From positions 1 to 64,000 of the forward strand of contig NZ_JAMPYG010000013.1 in assembly GCF_023700745.1 (NCBI RefSeq): a stretch of 64,000 nucleotides of DNA. The letters are read 5' to 3'. The notes beneath the pieces were generated by a model. The model saw only the letters and a list, made by a program, of their open reading frames with translations, made no database searches and was not told the origin of the DNA. A program made the position numbers and the translations under genes. This DNA comes from Rhodoferax sp. (GTDB lineage Bacteria; Pseudomonadota; Gammaproteobacteria; Burkholderiales; Burkholderiaceae_C). This document shows, in pieces, positions 39,233 through 45,541 of the stretch (position 1 is its first letter; each line of letters starts with the position of its first letter).

Positions 39233-42200
39233 TCAGGGTCCATTGGCGTCGGCCAGAGCCAGCCCTTCATCCAGCGCCGCCATGAACTCTGGCACCCGGA
39301 TGGGTTTAGTGAGATAACGAAAAAACCCCGCCGCCAGGCCTTTTTCGATGTCACGCGACATGGCGTTGGCGCTCAGCGCCATCACCGGAATATGCTGGGT
39401 GGTGGTGTCTTCCTGCAAAATGGCGAGCGCCTGCATGCCACTGATGCCAGGCAGGTTGATATCCATCAAAATCAGGTCGGGCTGGTGCGCCCGTGCCATG
39501 GCAATGCCGCGCATGGCATCTTGCGCCCCCAGTAAGCGCATATCCGGGCGGCGCGCAATGAGCTGTTCCACCAGTGCCATGTTGGCCTTGTTGTCTTCCA
39601 CGTAGAGCAGCGTGCGCAAGGACGCTGCTGGCGAGGTCGCGCTGGCGGGTGCGACTTCCAGTGGCAGTTCATCCAGTACCAGTTGGGGTGCCGATGCCGC
39701 ATTCAGTTCAAACCAGAACACACTGCCAACCCCCACGGTACTGGTCACGCCAATTTCACCGCCCATCAGTTCCACCAACTGGCGGCTCACCACCAGACCA
39801 ATCCCGGTCCCCTCCTCGACACCAGCCTCTTGCCCAAGACGGTTGAAGGGCTCGAACATTTGCGCTATTTTCAGAGGCGGCAGCCCTTCGCCGCTGTCGC
39901 GCACGCTGATCCGCAGACGCCCGGCAGACTGCAGCCGGTAGCTCACTTCGGCGATCCCGTCCGGGCGGTTGTATTTGATGGCGTTGGAGAGCAAATTCAC
40001 CAGGACCTGCTTGAGCCGGGTGCGGTCGGCAATGACAAAACAGTCATCATCACCCGTTGGAAACTTGATGCGAATACCCTTTTGCTGGGCTTTCAGCGCA
40101 ATCATGGCTTGGCAATCCTGCATCACATCATGCAAGGAAGTGGGCTCCAGCGACAACGACAAACGACCCGATTCGATCAGGGCGAGGTCCAGAATTTCAT
40201 TGATCAACTTCAGCAAGTACCAGCCCGCCGTGAGAATTTGCCGGACGCTGGCGGCTTGTGTTTCGGACGGTGGCGGGGTGCCTGATTCCAGCAGCTGGGC
40301 AAAGCCCAGGATGGCGTTGAGCGGCGAGCGCAGTTCGTGGCTCATGCTGGAAAGAAAGTCTGACTTGGCCTGGTTGGCATGGTCGGCCTGTCGACGCGCC
40401 CGCTCCAGTTCAACATTCTTGTTTTGCAACACCAGGTCAAGCCGGGCCCGCTCGGCCTCGACCTGCTTGCGCGCCGTGTTGTCGGTGCCGATCAGCAGGT
40501 AGCCAATGATGTTTTCCTGGTCGTCGCGCAGCGCCGTGACCGACACCACCGCCGGGAAGCGACTGCCGTCCTTGCGGATGTAAGTGAGTTCGTAAATGTC
40601 TTCAATGCCGCGCGAGGCCTTGAACACCAGCGCCTCGAAACCGGGGCTGATGTTGCGATTAAGCTCAATGCTCAGGGACTTGGCCCGGGCAATGACCTCC
40701 TGCGGGTCGGAAATGTCGGCCGGGGTGATTTTGTTCATCACCTCAGCGGCGGCGTAGCCCAGCATGCGCTCGGCGCCCACATTGAAAATCTGAATCACGC
40801 CTTTGGCATCGGTCGCAATGCTGGAAAAGTTGGCGCTGTCGAAAATCGCTTTTTGCAGGGCACCCGCCTTGCGCAAGACTTCTGCTGCGGCCTTGCGCGC
40901 GCTGATGTCGCGCAAAATGCCGGTGAAGTAACGCTGGCCGCGCAGTGTCATCTCGCTCACGGCGATTTCCAGCGGAAAAGCACTGCCATCCTGGCGCCGG
41001 CCCATCACTTCACGACCCAGACCATTGGCACGCTCCTCGGCACTGACGCCGTAATAAGCCAGCGACCCATTGTGATGACCTTCATCCAGCTCGGGGATCA
41101 GCAGGCTCAGGTGTTTGCCGCCAAGCTCGGCTGCGCGGTAACCAAACATAAGTTCAATGGCCGGATTCACGGTTTCGATGATGCCGCCCTGGGCATGAAT
41201 GGTCACCAGGCCATCCACCACCGTGTTAAGAATGGTTTGCAACAGGGCCGCACTGTCACGCAGGGCCTGTTGCGCTGCGTATTCGTCGGAAATATTGCGA
41301 AACACCAGAATCGCACCCACCACCAGACCGTCAAAGGCGCGAATCGGGGCGCAACTCTCGGCGATATCAAATTCACGCGCATCACGGGAAATCAGCACCG
41401 TCTGGTCAGTCAGGTTCTGCACCGTGCCGTGGGCCAGGGCCTCGGCCACAGGGATCGTGGCCAAGGTGCGGCTGTCCTTGTTGATGACATGAAACACCTC
41501 GTCAACCGGCTTGCCAAGCGCCTGCGCCTGCGTCCAGCCAGTCAGCGCTTCGGCCACCGGATTGAGCAAGGTGATGCAGGCGGCAGCATCGGTGGTGATG
41601 ACACCGTCGCCAATCGAATTGAGCGTGACCCAGAGCCGTTGCTCACCCTCTTGCAAGCGGTGGTTGGCCTGGGCCAGCAGCGTGTTGCTGGTTTCCTGCG
41701 CCTGCAGCAAATGCAGGGTCTCAAGGTGCACCTGGCTCTTCACCCGCTGCTGGGACCTTTGGTAAATCAAATAGGCAAAATTCAAGGCAAACAGCAAGGC
41801 CAGAGCGGCGACCACGAACAGAATGAGCAGCAAACGACGCATGGCAGCATCAAAGCTTGCCTCGTTGCGCAAGCGGTCGGTGGCCTGCGCGAGGATGAAG
41901 CTGTCCATCCCGCGGCGGATCTGGCCCATCAGCTGCTCTCCCTTGCCGCCCTCTATCAGCAAACGCACGGCATTCTGGTCGCCGGCGCTGCGCAGCGCGA
42001 TGCCGTTGGCAAGCTCGACCATCTTGGCCTCGATCAAGGGCGCCAAGGCGTCCAGACTGGCCCTGGCATCGGCGTTGCCAATTTCATCACGCAAGGCTTT
42101 CAGCTCGGGAATGACTCGATCACGTGCCGCCAGATACGGTTCCAGGTAGGACTCGTTGCCCGTCAAGGCATAGCCCCGCTGCCCGGTTTCGGCGTCTTTC

Positions 42201-42424
42201 AAGCCAGAGAGCAGGTCGTTGGCCATGCCGATGACATTGCGGGTGTGCTGGCGCTGGATGGCGGCGTCCGATATCTGCTGGTAGGACCAGAACATGAACG
42301 CAATGCCACCCGCCACCAGCAACAAGGCAACAGCCAGCCAGGTCAGGGTCTTGGGGATAGTTTTCAAAGTGGGTACTCGTGATGCAGGACTGACCGGACG
42401 CGAAATGAATGGGAATGCGCGCAA
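39233..42424 (-). CDS. Hybrid sensor histidine kinase (CHASE3, three PAS, HisKA, HATPase, REC)
   Basis: A membrane-bound hybrid kinase of up to 1063 residues. It has TM1 (about 27-47), a periplasmic CHASE3 domain (50-185, with the DAETGQRGYALTG motif), TM2 (197-217), three PAS domains (258-375, 378-495, 505-640), HisKA with His696 in SMSHELRSPLNA, a HATPase domain, and a C-terminal receiver with Asp988 (LILMDINLPG). The start is uncertain: no in-frame ATG occurs before TM1, so TTG at 42424 or a TTG 19 codons later must be used. Two palindromic sites lie upstream. Confidence 0.9.
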   Translation of the reverse strand: MRAFPFISRPVSPASRVPTLKTIPKTLTWLAVALLLVAGGIAFMFWSYQQISDAAIQRQHTRNVIGMANDLLSGLKDAETGQRGYALTGNESYLEPYLAARDRVIPELKALRDEIGNADARASLDALAPLIEAKMVELANGIALRSAGDQNAVRLLIEGGKGEQLMGQIRRGMDSFILAQATDRLRNEASFDAAMRRLLLILFVVAALALLFALNFAYLIYQRSQQRVKSQVHLETLHLLQAQETSNTLLAQANHRLQEGEQRLWVTLNSIGDGVITTDAAACITLLNPVAEALTGWTQAQALGKPVDEVFHVINKDSRTLATIPVAEALAHGTVQNLTDQTVLISRDAREFDIAESCAPIRAFDGLVVGAILVFRNISDEYAAQQALRDSAALLQTILNTVVDGLVTIHAQGGIIETVNPAIELMFGYRAAELGGKHLSLLIPELDEGHHNGSLAYYGVSAEERANGLGREVMGRRQDGSAFPLEIAVSEMTLRGQRYFTGILRDISARKAAAEVLRKAGALQKAIFDSANFSSIATDAKGVIQIFNVGAERMLGYAAAEVMNKITPADISDPQEVIARAKSLSIELNRNISPGFEALVFKASRGIEDIYELTYIRKDGSRFPAVVSVTALRDDQENIIGYLLIGTDNTARKQVEAERARLDLVLQNKNVELERARRQADHANQAKSDFLSSMSHELRSPLNAILGFAQLLESGTPPPSETQAASVRQILTAGWYLLKLINEILDLALIESGRLSLSLEPTSLHDVMQDCQAMIALKAQQKGIRIKFPTGDDDCFVIADRTRLKQVLVNLLSNAIKYNRPDGIAEVSYRLQSAGRLRISVRDSGEGLPPLKIAQMFEPFNRLGQEAGVEEGTGIGLVVSRQLVELMGGEIGVTSTVGVGSVFWFELNAASAPQLVLDELPLEVAPASATSPAASLRTLLYVEDNKANMALVEQLIARRPDMRLLGAQDAMRGIAMARAHQPDLILMDINLPGISGMQALAILQEDTTTQHIPVMALSANAMSRDIEKGLAAGFFRYLTKPIRVPEFMAALDEGLALADANGP

Positions 42425-42551
42425 GGCGTCTGCGACGCAGCGCGCATCAGTAGCCCTTTATACACGTATCGCTCGCCCGGGAGAGCATGCCTTGCCTGAC
42501 AGGGTCGTTCATTGACATGTCGCCAGCATACGGTTGTCGGCTGCCAACGTT

Positions 42552-42567
42552 TGTGCGCTGGCACACA
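42552..42567. promoter_or_regulatory. Palindromic site 8
   Basis: TGTGCGCTGGCACACA, followed by TAGG, matches 9 of 10 fixed core positions. It lies 127 bases before the hybrid kinase start and 53 bases (about five helix turns) from site 9. Confidence 0.6.
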
Positions 42568-42604
42568 TAGGCCCACGATTCAGAAGCCAAAACAATTGCG
42601 CTTG

Positions 42605-42620
42605 TGTACGCAAGCGCACA
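42605..42620. promoter_or_regulatory. Palindromic site 9
   Basis: TGTACGCAAGCGCACA, followed by GACC, matches all 10 fixed core positions plus the outer T and A. It lies 95 bases before the glycine-zipper lipoprotein at 42716. The 290-base region 42425-42715 holds no supported gene. Confidence 0.62.
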
Positions 42621-42715
42621 GACCTGTCCTCATGGGCAGTCAACAATGCATTCACGTCCGTGCCAGCATGCTCTGCGTTGCACGATTTAATTCTTAACTG
42701 ACTTGGAGAACTCTC

Positions 42716-42925
42716 ATGAACTTTACCCAACGTATTTCTGCTGCCGTCCTGTTATTGACCGCCTTGGGCCTGGGTGGCTGCGCCGGCATGACCCACCAGG
42801 AAAAGGGCACGGCCACCGGTGCGGTGATTGGCGGCGTCGCGGGCAACATCGTTGGTGGCGGCCTGCTGGGCACAGCCGCCGGTGCCGCCGTGGGTGGTGT
42901 CATTGGCCACGAAGTGACCAAATAA
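42716..42925 (+). CDS. Small glycine-zipper lipoprotein
   Basis: A 69-residue predicted lipoprotein: signal sequence ending in LGLGGC, then a compact glycine zipper (GTATGAVIGGVAGNIVGG, then GTAAGAAVGGVIGHE). It lacks the C-terminal beta domain seen in the protein at 32543. Such osmotically induced OsmB-like proteins sit in the outer membrane. TGGAG lies ten bases before the ATG. It may be co-transcribed with the following 43009 gene, which holds the missing type of C-terminal domain. Confidence 0.87.
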   Translation: MNFTQRISAAVLLLTALGLGGCAGMTHQEKGTATGAVIGGVAGNIVGGGLLGTAAGAAVGGVIGHEVTK

Positions 42926-42956
42926 AAGCGCCTCGCTTTGACCTGCGGCGCAGGTC
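42925..42956 (+). other. Two abutting hairpins after the glycine-zipper gene
   Basis: AAAGCG-CCT-CGCTTT is followed without a gap by GACCTGC-GGC-GCAGGTC, a perfect 7-pair stem. No T run follows, so it may be a processing or stabilising element before the 43009 gene rather than a terminator. Confidence 0.4.
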
Positions 42957-43008
42957 GCCGTGGGCTTGATCGCTGCTTGAACCAGCACAACAAGGCCCGC
43001 CGTTGCAC

Positions 43009-43374
43009 ATGCGACTTCATCAAAAATTTTTTGCACTGGCCTTGACTGGCTCGGTGTTACTGCCCCTCGTGCTGGTGACCGCACCGACGGCGGCCCAGAT
43101 ACCGCAAGCTGACAGCCGATTTTGCGGCTATTGCGGTACGGTCGCGGCAGTGAACCTGATTGCGGCCCAGGGCCAAGGCGGCCACCCTGGCGGTAGCGTG
43201 CTCGGCGCTTTGCTGACCAACCAGGCGGACGATGGCCGCAGCAGCAAGCACTTTGAGGTGGTCGTGCGCATGCAAAATGGCAGCTTGCAAACAGTCACCT
43301 ACGCCACCGAGCCTGGCTTCAAGGCAGGCGACAAGGTGCACATCATCGACGGCCTCCTTGTGCACCAGCCTTGA
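43009..43374 (+). CDS. Exported protein related to glycine-zipper lipoproteins, zipper degenerated
   Basis: A 121-residue exported protein with a hydrophobic signal (FFALALTGSVLLPLVLVTAPTAAQ) but no lipobox. The end, HFEVVVRMQNGSLQTVTYATEPGFKAGDKVHIIDG, clearly matches the C-terminal domain of the 32543 protein (VYQLTVRLNNGSLQTLTQ). The middle, GGHPGGSVLGALLTNQ, is a shortened zipper. A TTG at 43003 is an alternative start; no good Shine-Dalgarno sequence is seen for either. It may work with the zipper-only lipoprotein just upstream, or be decaying. Confidence 0.65.
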   Translation: MRLHQKFFALALTGSVLLPLVLVTAPTAAQIPQADSRFCGYCGTVAAVNLIAAQGQGGHPGGSVLGALLTNQADDGRSSKHFEVVVRMQNGSLQTVTYATEPGFKAGDKVHIIDGLLVHQP

Positions 43375-43462
43375 CCGGGGCTGTTCCGCCGTGAAAGTTG
43401 AAAATTCGCTTGCTGCTGGTTCAAAACCGCAGAGCGCCAATTGCCTTGACGATGCCGTTTAA

Positions 43463-43669
43463 CCCGCCACTCTGCTGGACGCTGTTCAATTCGGTGTGCT
43501 GGACACGGCCATGTTTGCACTGATCTACAAAGTGATGCTACGCGCCCGGGTGTTGTGGCGAGAGGTCTGGACCGGTGCCTTGTTCACCGCCTTGCTGATC
43601 AGGGCCGAATTCACCTGGGTTTATGCCAATTTGTTTGGCTCCAGAGAAGCGCTTAAACCTGCGATTTGA
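43463..43669 (+). pseudogene. YihY/BrkB-family membrane protein remnant
   Basis: The frame from 43463 reads LLDAVQFGVLDTAMFALIYKVMLRARVLWREVWTGA when joined across short pieces: the start LLDAVQFGV, then FALIYKV, RARVLWREVWTGALFTALL and finally AEFTWVYANLFGSRE. These are the late core and the extreme C terminus of YihY/BrkB proteins, but the N-terminal two thirds are missing and about 35-40 residues are lost between TALL and AEFTW. An in-frame ATG at 43511 could yield 52 residues. The 3' end overlaps the coiled-coil gene by 17 bases. Confidence 0.65.
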
Positions 43670-43937
43670 AGTAGTTGAAGGAATGCACTAAGGCTTCACG
43701 CACCTTGTCCATTTCCGTCGTCATGGCTTTCCAAGTGTCTTCACTCGCTGCCTTAAGTTCATCGAGCTTGGCGCTAGCCAGCTTGGACTGGTGACGCAGC
43801 TTGCGCATTTCTTCCAAATAAGCGTCGCGGGCATCGGCCTTGGCTTCCTCGGCCTTGGCCTCCAGCTTGTTCATGTTGGCATCGAGCGCATCGAGTTGGG
43901 ATTTCATGGTTTCGATGTAGGTGTTTTTGGCGGTCAT
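43653..43937 (-). CDS. Small coiled-coil protein
   Basis: A 94-residue, highly charged, almost wholly helical protein (IETMKSQLDALDANMNKLEA and further heptads) with no signal peptide. It resembles short apolipoprotein-like coiled-coil proteins annotated as hypothetical in Burkholderiales. Two ATGs are possible; the second (43937) is preferred since AGGAG is eight bases upstream of it but only two from the first. It is the third gene after the DUF4398 and OmpA-like genes and is probably in their operon. Confidence 0.75.
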   Translation of the reverse strand: MTAKNTYIETMKSQLDALDANMNKLEAKAEEAKADARDAYLEEMRKLRHQSKLASAKLDELKAASEDTWKAMTTEMDKVREALVHSFNYFKSQV

Positions 43938-43970
43938 GGTCATGGCTCCTGAAGTTGAAAAAAGGGGGGC

Positions 43971-44903
43971 TTAACGCGCAACAATCTTGCCGCTGTCGTC
44001 CGAGAGAACAATTTCGACACGGCGGTTGAGCTGGCGGCTGGCAGCGCTGTCGTTGGCGGCCACAGGGAAAGATTCGCCGTAACCGCGCATGTCAATGCGC
44101 TCACGCGCCACACCCAGCTCCAGCAAGGCGGTGCGTACCGCGCTGGCACGGCGCTCGGACAGGCCCTGGTTGTAGTCTGCGGCACCGGTACTGTCGGCAA
44201 AGCCTTCAATCAGCACATTGCGCTCCGGGTTTTGCTGCAACACGATGGCCAGCTTCTGGGCGCTGCGCATGCCGTCAGCCGTCAGGCGTGACAGGTCGGT
44301 GCCAAATAACACGTCACCCAAAGTGATGACCATGCCGCGCGCCGTTTTTTTAGCGGCCAACTCGGCCAGTTGGGCTTCAAGTTGCGCGGCATGGGCCTGC
44401 GCCTCTTGCGTCTGGCGCTGGGCATTGGCCGCGTCCAGCTGGGCTTGTTGAGCCTGGCGCTGAGCCTGAGCAGCATCGCTTTGCGCCAGTTGAGCGGCCT
44501 GGGTGGCATTGTCGGCACGCATCCGGGCTACATTGGCCTCGTTGGTGCGCTGGTCCAGGCGCATCTGGTCACGCTCTTTGCCGGCGTTGGCAATCTCGGC
44601 CTCGGCCACTTTGCGTTTGGTCACTTCTTGCGTGAGGGCAATTTTTTGTTTGGCCAGGTAAGCCAGGTTGTTGATCATGTCGTCGCTGCCGCGTTCATTG
44701 GCCTCCACGTTGGCCTGTGCCATGGCCTGGGTGGCCTGTTTCATTTCCAGCGGCGCATAGGTGGCAATGTCGGGGTTGCCTTGTGCGACCTGGTAGTCGG
44801 TTCGGGCCTGATCCAGCAGCGAGGTGGTTTTAGGCGTCGAGCTACAGCCCGCCATGAGGGCGGCAAGCGCCAGAGCGATCGGGGCCAATTGGGTTTTTTT
44901 CAT
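43971..44903 (-). CDS. DUF4398 and OmpA-domain lipoprotein
   Basis: A 310-residue lipoprotein: lipobox LMAGC with Cys20, a DUF4398 part (DQARTDYQVAQ, YAPLEMKQATQAMAQA), a long Ala/Gln-rich coiled coil (about 105-185) and a C-terminal OmpA peptidoglycan-binding domain (GDVLFGTDLSRLTADG, EGFADSTGAADYNQGLSERRA). It likely links the outer membrane to the cell wall across a helical spacer. It is the second gene of a three-gene set, 26 bases after the DUF4398 lipoprotein. Confidence 0.9.
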   Translation of the reverse strand: MKKTQLAPIALALAALMAGCSSTPKTTSLLDQARTDYQVAQGNPDIATYAPLEMKQATQAMAQANVEANERGSDDMINNLAYLAKQKIALTQEVTKRKVAEAEIANAGKERDQMRLDQRTNEANVARMRADNATQAAQLAQSDAAQAQRQAQQAQLDAANAQRQTQEAQAHAAQLEAQLAELAAKKTARGMVITLGDVLFGTDLSRLTADGMRSAQKLAIVLQQNPERNVLIEGFADSTGAADYNQGLSERRASAVRTALLELGVARERIDMRGYGESFPVAANDSAASRQLNRRVEIVLSDDSGKIVAR

Positions 44904-44929
44904 GATGTGTCCTGACGGTGTTGAATGAA

Positions 44930-45307
44930 TTAGCGGGGGCGGTTGAGTTCTTCGCGCAGCACGCGAATATCTTCCTGCAGCACGTCGGCAGCGGCCTGTG
45001 CCTTGACGGAACTGGCTTTGCTTTGCGCCAGCTTGGCATCGGCTTGCGCCTGGTTGGCCATTTCAATGGCCAGCTTGTAGTCCTTGGCCAACATGGCTTG
45101 GTTGGCCAGGGCCAGTTTTTCGCGGGCGGCCGTCATTTCGAGCGGCGCATACTGGGCGCCACCGGCACCTGCCGCGTTGGCCACGGCGGCGTTTGACACC
45201 GCCACATCGGCCGTAGCCGGAGTCTTCAAACTGCTGCAGCCCAGCGTCAGCGCGAGTGTGGCGGCAGAAATCAGGGCAAGACCGCCCCTGGTGTTTGTCT
45301 TCATCAT
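44930..45307 (-). CDS. DUF4398 lipoprotein
   Basis: A 125-residue lipoprotein: signal sequence ending in LALTLGC, then a DUF4398 domain (QYAPLEMTAAREKLALANQAML, LAIEMANQAQADAKLAQSKA) predicted to be helical. It shares the YAPLEM motif with the next gene, so the two look like a duplicated pair, one of which gained an OmpA domain. AGGA precedes two adjacent ATGs (45307 and 45304). Palindromic site 10 lies 78 bases upstream. Confidence 0.87.
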   Translation of the reverse strand: MMKTNTRGGLALISAATLALTLGCSSLKTPATADVAVSNAAVANAAGAGGAQYAPLEMTAAREKLALANQAMLAKDYKLAIEMANQAQADAKLAQSKASSVKAQAAADVLQEDIRVLREELNRPR

Positions 45308-45384
45308 GGAATTCCTGTAACGGTTCAGCCAAAACGAAAATGTTTTGGGCATATCGCGTTATCGGTGATTCGTCCGGAGAAGTC

Positions 45385-45400
45385 TGTTCGCTGGCATACA
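45385..45400. promoter_or_regulatory. Palindromic site 10
   Basis: TGTTCGCTGGCATACA matches 9 of 10 fixed core positions. Read on the - strand, towards the DUF4398 gene 78 bases away, it ends in GCGAACAGAC, the same tail as sites 1 and 9. An outer GAAGTC/GACTTC inverted repeat (45379-45410) frames it. Confidence 0.57.
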
Positions 45401-45451
45401 CAGGGACTTCATGGCTTGATGGGAGACAGCGCTCTGCTGTCATGGCGGCGG

Positions 45452-45469
45452 GGGCGCCGCTCCCACAAG
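45452..45469. repeat. REP-like 18-base element, copy 2
   Basis: Identical to 4125-4142 (GGGCGCCGCTCCCACAAG), in the same orientation. It lies in the 234-base gap between the DUF4398 promoter region and the RND permease gene end; that gap has no supported gene. Confidence 0.5.
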
Positions 45470-45541
45470 CGGGCGATTTGCAGCAGGCCAGCCCCCAGGT
45501 CGATGGATGACCGGACCCTTGGACCGAGGGCTGTCCGGCCC

